In this document: positions 1 to 10,835 of the stretch, one piece after another
Layout of the letters: each line of letters begins with the position of its first letter
Numbering within the stretch: position 1 is the stretch's first letter
Position numbers and translations under genes: made by a program
Assembly (NCBI GenBank): GCA_011037195.1
Contig: JAAEAF010003136.1
Coordinates: 46,365-110,364 of the forward strand
Length of the DNA: 64,000 nucleotides
Origin: Triatoma infestans
Taxonomy: Eukaryota; Arthropoda; Insecta; Hemiptera; Reduviidae
Direction: 5' to 3'
The notes under the pieces: generated by a model
What the model was told of the DNA's origin: nothing
What the model saw: the letters and a program-made list of their open reading frames with translations, nothing else
The model's database searches: none

Positions 1-159
1 CGCCACTTATCAAACACGTCTTTACTTTTAAGCTCCTATAGGGGTCAATTCTCCTGATACAAAATGCATATTTTTTTTTTTTAAGTGGGGAGCCTAAATA
101 AATAAATAAAAACACATTTTCAGGGTTGGTGGGGTTTTATGTTTGCTTGTAAAATGCTA

Positions 160-420
160 TCATAGTTTGATTACACAATTCTATCATTTTAAATAAAATT
201 ATTTAGAATTAAAACTAGATTTACCAAAATTTCCGAGTTTCAAGAAAATTAATAAACCGAAAGTAGCGTTTTTACCGAATGGTTTTTTTTTTTAGTTTAC
301 ACGATTTTCTTCGATAAAAACATCGACGAATTTCGTTGAATTTGTTACATTAACTATAAAATTTGTCAAATTAAAATTTTGTAAGGAAAAGTTGTGTTTC
401 ACACCAGATTTTTTTTTTAA
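160..420 (+). mobile_element. Helentron-like element (HINE family), 3' fragment
   Basis: This shows the core modules of the dispersed family (the fragment 'tttccgagtttcaag', then 'aaaccgaaagtagcg') and ends near 420 with a shortened form of the family stem-loop (gttgtgtttcacaccagat) followed by a T-run. It lies downstream of transferrin exon 3, in the next intron. Confidence 0.55.
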
Positions 421-424
421 TTTA

Positions 425-645
425 AGGCGAGTCAACATCTATGGTCATAGGCGCCCGGATCCTTCTCAGCGCACTGCCGGCTTCCGGACAGTGTTCTCTC
501 GTTACAGATAAAAATGTCTATCACCGGTCATGAGTCGTCGTAGAAAGCTCCTAGGAAGAAAAAATTGAGGGTAGCACAGCTGGACTCGAACCCGGGTCCT
601 CCGCGTGGGAGTCCAGTACGCTAACCACTTCCCCCCTACAGCACC
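425..645 (-). mobile_element. SINE-A, truncated copy
   Basis: Read on the minus strand, a tRNA-like head (box B 'gggttcgagtcc' near 590) is followed by the family body: ctaggagc, the paired cagtgttctc/ctgtccgga arms, and 'gcagtgcgctgagaagg'. It is similar to copies at 11225-11436 and 30242-30472, which form a subtype with a slightly different head from the 16.4 and 24.4 kb copies. Confidence 0.7.
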
Positions 646-715
646 TACAAACCTACACATTTTGTTCCTCGACTAAAAAATGATGTAAAAAAATTTTTTT
701 TTTTAATTTACTCAC

Positions 716-3700
716 CATTCGATAATGATTTTTGCCTAACATCACCCAATACTTGGATATTGGAATTATTTTCTCTTGATAATAGCACAGCTTCTTCAGG
801 ACTTAGCAGTGCAAAATCAACATCTCCAGCATGCATTTTCAATGCACAATCAACACTGTAAAAAAAATTTAAATGCAGTTCTCAGTTTTTTTGGATTATT
901 AGTTCTGTGAGGGTTTCTCCAGTGAGTTGTCGAGCCACGGTTGATAATGATTTCTCGTTGGTAAAAATGTATTGATTTTAATGATTCATATTTTATAATC
1001 TCTTACGCTTCCACGGCTATCGTTATGCGGGGTTGAGACTGCGTTAGTGATTTGCTATAAACCAATCTTTCGTCCACATTTCAACAGGCTTTTTCAGGAT
1101 AAGTGTTGCGGCTAATGCTGAAACAACACTGGCAATAAACAGGGTGGCTAGTGTAGAGCAGTCAGTTGATGGGATAAGGCTTAGGTTTTCCCCCTCCATT
1201 TTGTAAATAGCTGCCGGTGGTAATAGGCGGTGCTTAATTTTCTCACCGATTGCATTTCTTGCATATCTCTGCCACTTCTCGCACTGCCTCGTTGCTAAGA
1301 TTAGATTAGATTAACAAAGACGTGGCATGAACGTCATTCTAACGCAACCTAAACTAGGAGAACTATTGTGGATCCTCAGTGGTTATAACACATCTTCCAG
1401 CTTCGCCTTTTTAATCAGGCCTAGCAAAGTTGAAAGCGGCTCCATCATAAAGCTCGTGGCTTCGGGATTACCCACTCCCAACTGAAGTAACCTTATCCTC
1501 AACGAGCCCAGCGCACTCACCAAGAATGTGTACCGGCTTTACAGAATCGACACATCACGTGCTCTATAAAGGTAGTAGCTAGTACATGTGGCCCATTCAA
1601 CCTGCAATGCCCTGTTACTATACCCACTATTATCCTTAAAACCTTCCGGCTATGGTTCAATAGGTTTCTGGTAAATTTAGGCGTATGTTTCTTGATAAAG
1701 AATCTTGCCTGCCTCTGTCTTGGTGTTCTCTCCTACCATTTTAGACGCTGGTCTTCCATCCCAACCTTTGATAAAAGTTTGAATCAAGCACTTGGACAAA
1801 CCGCAGAAAAGTTCGAAACCTATGAAAATGTCTTTCGAGCTATCTCCCTCGCCAGGGCATCCGCCTTTTCGTTGCCCTGCTTATCCTGGCACCCAAGCCT
1901 CGTTGCTAAAGTTAGAGCCTTGTTTTTGTTCTGGAAGAACCGTTAAATTTTTTTTTTCTTTTTTCTCCATCCCTTTCACTGACTGCTCTATAATAAACAC
2001 CCTGTTTCTTATGCCGTGTTGTTTCACAGCATTAGACTCAACACTACGCTGAACAAGCCTATTATAATGTGAGTGAAACGTCGGCTTATAACAAACCACT
2101 GACGCTGTCTCAACCCCAAGACCTAAGTTTTTTATTTTTTTTTTATTTTACCAATTCAAATTTTGTTTAATCAAAAATGTATTTGAGCCTTACTATAATA
2201 TAATGATGCCAGAGTAAAGAGTCCTATTTTTGTACAACACTTAATAAGTTGTGAGAATGTGCAAAACTGAACTGTGGTGTGTAAAATTGGGCCACTTTAC
2301 ACACTTGTCAAGTAAAATTAAAATTTACATTGTTTACCTGTCAACCACTCGGACACATCTCACTTCACTATTTCCAATTTCTATTGATTTACAAATATTT
2401 CGGTCCACTGATGAAAAAGCACACATTTTATCTAGAAATTAAAAAAAAATTATCAATATGGCTTTATTACAGTTGATAGTAATATCTGTTGATGAAGGCC
2501 TCTCCAACAGATATGCAGCCATTGCTCTACTGGTGGAGCCAAACTCTGCGTGATGCATTGGCAGCGTTATATAGAAACAGGCTTATACTCAAAAAGGCTA
2601 GTCTCGAGGCGTCTAAGGGCCACTGAATTGCGGGACAACCGTTTTTGATTCGTCATCTGACAGCTGTTGAAGTAGTTCATCGCTTCCAAAAAGTTCCGAG
2701 GTGTCCAAATTTCTGAGAGAACAGGTTGGAGGAGATTGAATGAGCAAGATTAGATAGCTTTTCAACCACACAAGAGAGGGACAGAAAATAACTGGGAAGC
2801 ACCGAATTTGTTGCCTCGGCAATACATGAATTAGTCTATCGGAGCAATGGGGGCAAGTATTGTTTACTGTCGAGAATCCCGATTTGCCTTAAGGTCTCTC
2901 AGGACGGCTGGTGAACCAGTGTGGTGGAGAAGAGGTGAGAAGCACAATGCAATTTTCAGTTCTCACAAAGATTTTTTCCAACGAGGCTCTTTGATGTTTC
3001 GGGTAGGTATCAGTTTCACAAAGGCGTACGGAGTTGCTGTTCGGTATTTGGCAGATGCATAAGCCCCACATAGTGCAGGCCTTTCTTAATAACCATAATT
3101 ATTGACTTCCTAAACTGGCCTGCCCCATATTTCCCTTGACTTAAATCCCATAGAGCATCTGTGGGATATGATTGGAAGAGATCGGAGAGTCCTTCCTGTG
3201 GGCGTGGGGACGCTTCAGGAACTAGAAAGGTCACATTCAAGACGAATGGGGCTCTAATCCTCACAAAACGAAATTTGCCACTTGATTCAGAGCTATGTCG
3301 AGACGCTTAGAAGCTACGATAGTTGCAAGTATCATGCAAGTAAATGTGGGTCACCTATCATGCTGGAGATGGGTGAAGAGTGCAGGATTGGAGCCCGCTC
3401 ATAGTGCAGGCCTTTCTTAATAACCATAATTATTGACTCCTAAACTGGCCTGCCTGCCCCATATTTCCCTTGACTTAAATCCCATAGAGCATCTGGGGGG
3501 GGGGGGCGATATGTTTAGAAGACGGATAGAGATCGGAAAATCCTTCCAGTGGGACACTACAGGAAAGCTAGAAAGGCTACATCAAGACGAATGGGCCTTT
3601 CCCCACTTGATTCAGGGCTATCATAAAAGCAAGAAGAGGGTAATACCCCGGAATTAGCACCATCCCACTAAAAAAAAATTTAAAATATGAAATTAAAAAA

Positions 3701-4350
3701 AAAACAGATAAATAAATTTTCCAGAGTCGTTGTGGGGTTGGTTTCCGCAGAGCTGAAAGAATCAGAGACATTTTACGTGATAGCCTGCTTCATTTTGTGG
3801 TCATCGATCGGTTTAGGGCGTTCGCCCATCTTCAGGATGCGTTTGTCAGACAGTGTGATAACACAGACTTGCACATAGCAAATTCAGTTTACACATTGTT
3901 GTGTCTGACAAACGCATCCTGAAAATGGGCGACCGCCCGAAACCGGTCGATGACCACAAAATGAAGCAGGCTCTCACGGAAAATGTCTGAAAATTTTCCA
4001 GATTCACTTTTTTATTTTTATTTTTTTTAAATTAATTATTTTTAATTTTATATATAATCCTATTTATTTGGTTTTATTTTGGAAAAATCGAATTAACCTA
4101 TAAACTTAGTGAGAAAAATTGCACACGTAATATTTTTCAGATCGAAACATAATATATTTCCGGTGTTAATTGAATTAGATAAATCTGGCACGATATGGTT
4201 CCTCTCTTATTAGGGAAATTAAAAGAAAATAAAAAATTAGATTAGTACAAAAAAAAAATTAATAAATAAAAATAAAAACTTACAGGCTGCATAAATTTGA
4301 TGTAATATAATTAAATTTAACCCAATTATAAATGCACACCTTAACTGCAT
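716..4350 (-). CDS. Transferrin-family secreted protein, 5' part (3 exons, continues beyond the left edge)
   Basis: Exons on the minus strand are 4350-4284, 2431-2338 and 855-716. All have GT-AG borders and phases 1, 2 and 1, giving 100 codons plus one base. Exon 1 encodes a signal peptide: MQLR, then a hydrophobic run, then IYAA. The mature part starts near YKMCAFSSVDRNIC and continues with VRCVRVVDSVDCALKMHAGD and VDFALLSPEEAVLL. That is the N-lobe start of transferrins, with the paired cysteines and the usual C..x(n)..DCxxxxxxGxxDF pattern. Transferrins bind ferric iron with carbonate in the haemolymph. The iron ligands lie farther downstream, outside the window, so iron binding cannot be judged. 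I could not assign the insect paralogue (Tsf1, Tsf2 or Tsf3). The start ATG is chosen because it opens the signal peptide. Both introns contain repeats, including a foldback element at 1028-2120. Confidence 0.82.
1028..2120. mobile_element. Foldback element with ~150-bp terminal inverted repeats around a LINE remnant
   Basis: The left arm is about 1028-1180 and begins ggggttgagactgcgttagt. It matches the reverse complement of about 1963-2118, which reads ggggttgagacagcgtcagt. Shared blocks continue inward for about 150 bp (aacaacac, aaacagggtg, agagcagtcagt). The interior, about 1183-1962, is a minus-strand LINE fragment, so it was captured by the foldback or inserted into it. A small relative sits at 12856-13005. 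The element lies in transferrin intron 2. Confidence 0.65.
1183..1962 (-). mobile_element. LINE fragment, RNase H to zinc-knuckle region
   Basis: On the minus strand, broken frames give remnants of the form GNEKADALAREGD (RNase H) followed by a region homologous to the copy at 17838-18435, including the CRFC-type cysteine stretch. Stops and frameshifts make it a dead fragment. Confidence 0.65.
2470..3660 (+). mobile_element. Tc1-like transposase debris, partly duplicated
   Basis: At about 3433-3530 the plus strand encodes SLDLNPIEHLGG, close to the SPDLNPIEHLWD motif before the last catalytic acidic residue of Tc1-type DD34E transposases. A second copy of the same block sits at 3063-3260 (cttaaatcccatagagcatc in both), so part of the element is tandemly duplicated with a period of about 360 bp. 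A G-run at about 3496-3506 breaks the frame. Sequence from 2470 to 2830 may be the N-terminal part of the same element, but I see no motif that proves it. Confidence 0.6.
3733..3995. mobile_element. Foldback hairpin element, family FB (~260 bp)
   Basis: The two halves are near-perfect inverted repeats. The left half carries tgatagcctgcttcattttg, then gtggtcatcgatcggttt and gcgttcgccc. The right half carries the reverse: gggcgaccgcccgaaaccgg, then tcgatgaccacaaaatgaag. The loop is about 40 bp. Other copies are at 22016-22275, 32633-32905 and 58575-58805. There is no coding capacity. Confidence 0.75.
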
Positions 4351-4681
4351 TTTAACTTGTGATTTAATTACCAACCAGACGATAATCTGTTGAAGGTAAA
4401 AATGATCGTATAATTTACTGATTTAACTATTTATTTTATTATGAGATTTACTTCTAAGTAATAAATATAATAAGATTAAAGAAAAAAAATATATAAAAAT
4501 AATCTATTTCGTAAATTACTGTATGAAGCCACTTCAGTAATGACAAATAATTATAAGGTACGATCTTATCTTGTTTACATTAGATAACTAATGCCAAACC
4601 CACGGAATAAAAAAAAAAAAAAAATCATAAGTAAGTAAGCTAGAATTTGCTTATCTATACTTTTTTTTTTGCTTAAAAAAA

Positions 4682-6032
4682 AAAATCTGGTGTGAAACAC
4701 TCACACAACTTTCTCATAATCCAGTCTCAAAATTATAATTGCAAATTTTATAGTTGTGTATACCAAATTAATGAAATTCGTCAGTATTTTTATCGGAGAA
4801 AATTCGCAAAACTTGAAAAAAAAAAAAAAACTGCTCAGTAAAAACGCACTTCCGGGTTATTAATTTTCTTGCTTACAGAACCACCTCATCCCTACTTAAG
4901 ATATGTGTCGAGAGGCATTGTTCGAGACTCTCCAGGCACAACAACGTATAGCTGTTATGGGTGCCTGGACATGTAGGGATTGAGGGTAATGAGACAGCTG
5001 ATTCAACTGGCCAGGAACGGGGCAAATACTCCGTTCGATGGTCCAGAGCCTGTCCTGGGGATGACCGGTGGAGCGATTCGTGCAGCGATCAGAGATTGGC
5101 TTCGCAGTAAGCATGAGGCGCTCTGGAAGGGGGGAGTCCAGGGGTCATACACAGTAAAAGGATGATACCAGGGCTGTGTGAACGAAGGACCAACATGACC
5201 CTTAGCTTGGGTAGGCACCAGATCTCTCTGGTGACGGGGCTATTTACGGGTCATGGTAGGTTCAGAAAGCATCTGCACAAGGTGCGGGGGCTAATAAGCG
5301 CGGAACCCTTGTGCAGACTATGTCAGAGAGGAGGAGACGGCCCCTCATCTGCTCTTAGATTGCGTTGCAATAACTAAATTGCGATACGAAACCTTTGGTA
5401 CGTTGCGACCTGAAGAGATAGTAACGCAAAATGATCTGGTGGTGAAAGCCCTTAAACTCCTCAGGAGGAGAGGGTTGTTCACCTACTAGAAACTACCGGG
5501 TATGGCACAATAAGCCTTTGTTGGCTGCAGTGCCGAGGTATAAGCCCATCCGCAGTTGCCAATAATAATACTAATTTTCTTGAAACTCGGAAATTTTAAC
5601 CGTCTATTTATTTGTAATTAAATTTTGTTTGAATGGTAGGAATTATATAAATCAACTATATAGCACTTTAGAGGGAAAAAACCTAACCCCTCCCCTCCCC
5701 AAAAGTGCCCTTAAAAGGAATTTTCCTGGAGAAATATTTCAAATAAAAGTTATAACTCTTTGTATTTGTAGTTGATATACCAAATTTGAAGAAAATCTTT
5801 GGGGGCATTTTTGAAAAAAAAATCGCAAAAAAACCCACAACTAAAGTGGTAACTTCCGATTGAGTAATTTTTGACAGATAACAACATACTGTCAGATCCC
5901 ATGGTGATACCTATCGTTTTTGAGCTATGCTGTTCACATACACATATCAGGATTCAGATTACATCAAAACGGAAAATTTGACACGATTACAATACTTCCT
6001 GTTACTTAGGAGTGAGAGAAAGTAAAAAAATT
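4682..6032 (-). mobile_element. HINE-family element, near full length, with a LINE inserted
   Basis: Read on the minus strand, the 5' end (right side, about 6000-6032) carries the subterminal repeat acttctctcactcc and aggaagtattgtaatcgtg. The 3' end (left side) carries the matching repeat and the stem-loop gtgtgagtgtttcacacc. The core holds ACTTCCGG at 4848-4855 and several similar modules. A plus-strand LINE (4872-5571) interrupts it with an 11-bp target duplication. Without the LINE the element is about 640 bp. Confidence 0.7.
4872..5571 (+). mobile_element. LINE 3' fragment (I-like) with target-site duplication
   Basis: Translation gives VPGHVGIEGNETAD-type RNase H remnants, the block GAIRAAIRDWLRSKHEALWK, and a later CRLCQRGGDGPSSALRLRC zinc-knuckle remnant. 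Frames are broken. The 3' end is a short AAT repeat (caataataatac). The 11-bp sequence taattttcttg occurs at 4861-4871 and again at 5572-5582, giving clear insertion borders. It is related to 12250-12725, which shares more than 150 bp of nearly identical sequence (around 5372-5480 and 12532-12635). Confidence 0.75.
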
Positions 6033-6835
6033 GCAGAAAATGTTTTAGTAAAAAAAAAAAGAAAAAGCACTTCCGGGTATGGATCACTCACCTATATGAT
6101 AGCACAGTATAGGAAATCAAAAACCCCCCACCACTCCCTCTAAAAAGAAATCCCCTTAAATGATTTTACCCAAAGAAATGTTTCAAATCAAAGTTGTAGC
6201 TCATTATATGTGTAGTTCACATAAAAGAAAAAAAAACCCTATGGGCCAAGTCTTGCCGGACGGCAATTTGAATTGGCGGGTGGATGGGTGGTAAGAACGC
6301 CGTTTACTTCCGGCTTTCGCTACCTAGGGCGCCCTACTAACTATAGCTTCCCCACTTTTTATCACGATGCTGGGTCACAACAGCGACTTTGCCTCCACGG
6401 GAATTTCGAACCCTGAATTCTTCAGTGACTTCGCACGAAAGGCGAGTGCGCTAGCCACTAGACTAACGCGTGAATTAACATAGTTCACATACTTTATTTT
6501 CAAGAAAAAAAATCCATTGGTGCCGTTTTTTTAAGAAAATCACAAAAAAAAAAAAACTATTCAGTAAAGTGGCCACTTCCGGTTGTGGAATTTTGACAGG
6601 TAACATAACTCTGTCCGGATCCTCCATGGTGACACCTAAACAGGGAATATCAAGTTTGGAAGTTTCTGTTGATTTTTCGTTTTTAAGCTATGCTATTCAC
6701 ATACACACAGACCATTTTCCAAAAAAAACTTTTTTGGACTCAGGGGACCTCAAAACTTGTATTACTAATGAAAACTAAAAATCGAAAATTTTTACATGAA
6801 GAAAGTCGTGTGAGTGTTTCATACCAGATTTTTTT
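6033..6835. mobile_element. HINE-family element, rearranged, with SINE-B inserted
   Basis: The core modules read in minus orientation, with ACTTCCGG at 6069-6076 and 6575-6582. The right end (about 6805-6835) nonetheless carries the stem-loop in plus orientation: gtgtgagtgtttcataccag, then a T-run. The copy is therefore chimeric or partly inverted. SINE-B interrupts it at 6224-6480. Confidence 0.55.
6224..6480 (-). mobile_element. SINE-B (tRNA-related), full length, with target-site duplication
   Basis: On the minus strand there is a tRNA-like head with box A 'tggctagcgcactcgcc' and a box B region near 6400. A body follows: cagcatcgtgataaaaagtg, then agcgaaagccgg, ending ggcccatagggtttt. The 11-bp sequence tagttcacata is at 6213-6223 and again at 6481-6491, so the insertion borders are clear. 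Related copies are near 15.0, 16.95 and 34.0 kb. Confidence 0.75.
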
Positions 6836-7420
6836 TTTATTTTTTATTAAATGTTTCTTCATTTATCTCCCAATTTTATATCAATTGGTGAATCTAAACT
6901 TAATAAAATGACTTTGTGGAGGGGGGACGGGAACGGAAAACCATACACTCCCATCAGTCAAAATATTTCTTTAAATTTAGTTTTCTAATTAATGTGAACA
7001 ACTCAAAAAAAAAAAAAACTGAAAAATAATTTTCATTAAAAATAGTCGTGATTTTCTTCAAACTCAGGAATTTCAATAACATCGAGAAAATCGTCAAAAA
7101 ACTGGAAAAAAAAAACATTCAGTAAAGTGGCACTTCCGGTTGAACGATTTTTTTTTTTTTTTTTTTTTACGAAAAGCTTATGCTCAGGTCTCCTGGGTGG
7201 CACTTTAACGAAATATTAAGTTTGTACATTCTGCGATTTTTTGTTTTTACAGTATTTTTTATGTTTGATAGGGGATAGGATAGGATAGGGTATACAAACA
7301 CACACAGACCATTTTCTAAAAACCACTTTTTTTTTTTAGACTCAGGAGACCCCAAAACGGATATTTCCGTTGAAAATTCGATATTAATAATTTGATAATA
7401 CAATACTTCCTGTTTAATAA
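6836..7420. mobile_element. HINE-family core fragment
   Basis: This region repeats the family modules: aaactcaggaatttca, cattcagtaaagtggcactt, ACTTCCGG at 7132-7139, and gaccattttctaaaaacc near 7309. It lacks a recognisable stem-loop. A small GGATA repeat lies at 7270-7290. An ORF on the minus strand here is a product of the repeat and not a gene. Confidence 0.5.
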
Positions 7421-8282
7421 CAACAATCGCCGAGCGATTCATCCATCCTTCCCACAATCGCTCCACCACATCAAGTGTGATGGATGCAAGAAATTATATC
7501 TATTTTAATTTGAAATATCCAACTTAGGAAGAAAAATGCGAGCTTGTTGGCAAAAGGGTACACGCAGGTAGAAGAGTACAGTTACTGGAAAAGTTCATGA
7601 ACCTTGATGGCATTGTTTTGACCCCTTGTTTTCACAGGGGAGGAATTGAACGAACAATTAAAAGACATTCCTTCAAGAGAGTTTTGTTGTAGACACCAAG
7701 GAGAACACATCAGAACTGTGCCAGTTTAAGTTATAACATAAGAGTTTATTCCAATTAATTTCAGTATAATTATAAGCATATTATTGTGATATTTTAAAGT
7801 AACTTAATTTCACTTAGAGAATATATCTATATTTAAAACAGTGTGATCTCTTGATTATTTCTAATACTTCACTCTTAAACATATAAACTTACAAGGCCTT
7901 TTACAAAACCGTTCGTGCTACTACAAACATACAACACAACGCACCAAATACATTACACAAGTATATCGATAGGTCTGCTCCGGGTGCCAGCAAAAATTAT
8001 AGAGCGGGAGTTTTGGGGGGGTGAAGGGACCCGTTGCACTGCGACCTACGCGGTCTAGAGCACCGTTACAGGCTCCATGGACGAGCCCTCTGTGATGTTA
8101 AGGTGTTCTCAACATTTATTTTCCAAATATATACATAAGTTTTAAATTTGTTATATTTTGAAGATTATTCAAGTTTTTTTTTTATGCCTTGAAAAAGACA
8201 ATATATTTGTCGAAACGTTGGCAAGAATTTAAGTTTGTTTTTTTTTATTTATTTTAAAAAAACCAATCTCACAATCCTTTTC
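7421..8282. other. Intergenic, no gene seen
   Basis: Both strands hold only short ORFs. Sequence around 7990-8105 (tgcactgcgacctacgcggtc) resembles the 3' tails of the LINE/SINE families here. Around 8190-8225 there is a 'gaaaaagacaatatatttgtcgaaacgttgg' type motif (partly shown), seen at the ends of several arthropod repeats. I see no functional element I can name. Confidence 0.4.
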
Positions 8283-8590
8283 CTTCCATCCCTAAGGAAT
8301 CTTAATATCTAGGAGTGCTCCAGGGAGGTTATGTTCCTTTTTTGCTTCTGATAACTTCCCAGGTTCCTGAAAAGGAGATATATTGGCGTTTCCTCCATGT
8401 CCCAACAGAATCTGCACACGTCGTCACTCTCCAAGCCCAGGTTCTTCAGGTGTCCATTGACTACACAATGCCCCTTGAGGAAACCCGTAAGAACTTGTTC
8501 TTTCTGTGGCCTAGTGCAATGCTTACGACCTCCCATTGAGCGGCATTTTACCCGGCAGTTCTTCCAGATATCCGATGGGATGGAAAATTA
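8283..8590 (-). mobile_element. LINE fragment, zinc-knuckle region
   Basis: The minus strand encodes LTGFLKGHCVVNGHLKNLGL followed by CRFCWDMEETPIYLL. This matches the LTGHC..N.HL....CxxC...ETPxH region downstream of RNase H in other LINE copies in the window (17.9, 28.6, 34.5 kb). It is truncated on both sides. Confidence 0.65.
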
Positions 8591-9255
8591 ATGCGAGTAA
8601 ATTTTTGGACGTTGAATACGATGCCATTGTTTCTCGCATTGGGAAAAAGTAGTAGAATTGAGTGGTGACAGAATAGTTTATCCACTGATAGCTAATCTCC
8701 ATAACTGCACCCGCAAATAGTATATACCAGCCGCTTGATGCTGCTGGTAATCGTTGAATAGTCGGGTAAAATTGATGAAGCTCTAATGGATTTTCAGCCC
8801 GTTGCGGAATTCTGATTCGGATTAAAGTAGCATTCTCCCCCCGGTTGATGAATTCGATTTTGACCCAAAGACCATATTGTCAGATAATGACGATTGATAA
8901 TCTAAACAAAATATCAGGTTTGTGGTTTCTTTCCTGTGAAGGTTCATTTTTGGAGATATTTTGTTCAAAATCATAAGAGAATTATTTTCTTAAAAACCAT
9001 TTTCTCCTCCACGATCGCAACAAGTTTCTCATACAGTAAGAGAAAGTAATTAAGAAAAATTTAGGAATAAAAAGGTTTTGCATATATAATATTCAAATTG
9101 TGATTCATTTAAAAAAACATAAAAAAATATATTTTTCATTTCAAAATTTTTTAAATTATAAATTAAAATTTATTTGTACAATAGTTAGGCTATTTGGTCA
9201 TCTGATTTGAACTGAATAATTTACTTTGTGAAATTATCACAAAACTAAATTATGT
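8591..9255. other. AT-rich intergenic sequence
   Basis: No ORF, repeat family or RNA gene was recognised on either strand. A possible poly(A) hexamer for the minus strand (tttatt on the plus strand) occurs near 9165. Confidence 0.4.
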
Positions 9256-10770
9256 CATGGAGCGTTGGAACAGAGCTGACCTAGGTCTTGATTGGTTTGA
9301 AACAGAACAAACCAACGTCTTCAATGGTTTAAAACAGAACTGACTTAATATTTGACTAGTTTAAACAGAGTTGACCAAAGATATGGTTGGTTTATACAGA
9401 GGGTGGCCCTTAAATTTTGGCTGGTTAAAACAGATCTGTCCAAACTACCATGATTGTTTAAACAGAATTGCCCGAGGTTTTGGTGGTTTGAAACAAGAGC
9501 TGCTCAAGAACATCGCTGGTTTTAAACAGAGCTGACTAAATCTTCGATGGTTTAAACAGAGCTGTCAAAAGTTCAGCATTGTTTAAGCAGAACTGACGGA
9601 GGTCTTGGCTAGTTTAAATAGAGATGACCTAAAGCTTCGATAGTTTAAACAGAGCTTACCTAAATCTTCGGTGGTTTAGAAAGAGCTGAGCTATGTCTTC
9701 GATGGTTTAAACAGAGCTGGTTAAACAGATCTGTCAAAAGTTAACGATTGTTTAAAAAGAGTTGCCCCAGATCTTAAAACAAGTTTAAACCAACAAGAGC
9801 TGCTCAAAAACTAGCCGGTTTTAAACAGAGCTGACCTAATATTGGACTAGTTTAAATAGAGCTGACGTAATATTGGATTAGTTTAAATAGAGCTGACCTA
9901 AGACTAAGCAGGTTTATGCAGAGCTGACCTACATCTTGGCTGGTTAAAACAGAGCTGTCAAAGTCCAGGATTGTTTAAACAGTGTTGCCCGAGGTTTTGG
10001 CTGGTTTAAAACAAGAGCTGCACGAGAACATTGCTGATTTTAAACAGAGCTGACTAAATCTTCGATGGATTAACAAAGCTGGCCTACATCTTAGCTGGAT
10101 AAAACAGAGCTTTCAAAGTCCAGGATTGTTTATACAGAATTTGGCTAGTTTAGAACATGACGTGCTCAAAAAGATCGCTGGTTTTAAACAGACTGACCTA
10201 AATCTTCCATGGTTTAAACAGAGCTGACCTACATCTTGGTTGGTTAAAACAGAGCTGTCTAAACCCCAGGATTGTTTAAACTGAGTTGTCCGGGTTTTTT
10301 GTCTGGTTTAAAACAAGAGGTGCTTAAGAACATCGCTGGTTTTAAACAGAGCTGACCTAAGTCTTCATTGGTTTAAACAGAGTTTATCTACATCGTGGCT
10401 GGTTTAAACAGAGTTGTCAAAGTTTAGGATTATTTAAGCAGCACTGACCGAAGTCTTTGCTGGTTTAAACTGAGATGACCTAGGACTTGGATGGTTTGAA
10501 CAGTACTGCTTATATATATAGGTAGTGGCCGGTTTATACAGTGTCGACCAAGTTTTTTGATGGTTTAAACAGAGCTGTGGAATTTCCAGGATTGTTTAAA
10601 CCTATAGTGGCCTAGAATATTGGCTGCTTTAAATAGGACTGACCTAAGTTTTCATTGGTTTAAACAGAGTTGATCTACTCCTTAGCTGGTTTAAACATAG
10701 CTGACCCAAGGTCTAGGACTGGTTTAAAACACAGATGACCAAGGTCAGCATAGACTTGGTTTAATCAGAG
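9256..10770. repeat. Minisatellite, ~31-bp unit, ~48 degenerate copies
   Basis: Each unit is a variant of 'ggtttaaacagagctgacct' plus about 11 bp such as aaatcttcgat. The central gtttaaac palindrome is kept in many copies. Units vary by substitutions and small indels, so the array is old. It begins about 70 bp beyond the stop codon of the minus-strand acyl-CoA dehydrogenase gene and could be partly transcribed with it. Confidence 0.85.
10760..10765 (-). promoter_or_regulatory. Possible poly(A) signal ATTAAA of the acyl-CoA dehydrogenase gene
   Basis: ATTAAA on the minus strand lies 71-76 bp past the stop codon, just where the minisatellite begins. I see no AATAAA between the stop and about 9170. 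This is a motif match only. Confidence 0.35.
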
Positions 10771-10835
10771 CTGTGGTCCTTGGTTTCAAATTACTGAACA
10801 ATTCATACTGTTTACTGGACACAATATTAAATAAT

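Noticed and set aside
4682..6032. HINE family as a SINE with a poly(A) tail
   Set aside because: The T-run follows the stem-loop on the strand where the subterminal repeats read 5' to 3'. On the other strand the A-run is at the 5' end, so it is not a retroposon tail.
7167..7469. 100-codon minus-strand ORF
   Set aside because: It spans HINE core sequence that occurs elsewhere with stops and is not conserved as a frame.
9256..10770. CRISPR-like array
   Set aside because: There is no constant repeat with unique spacers. The whole 31-bp unit is repeated and degenerate, in a eukaryotic sequence.
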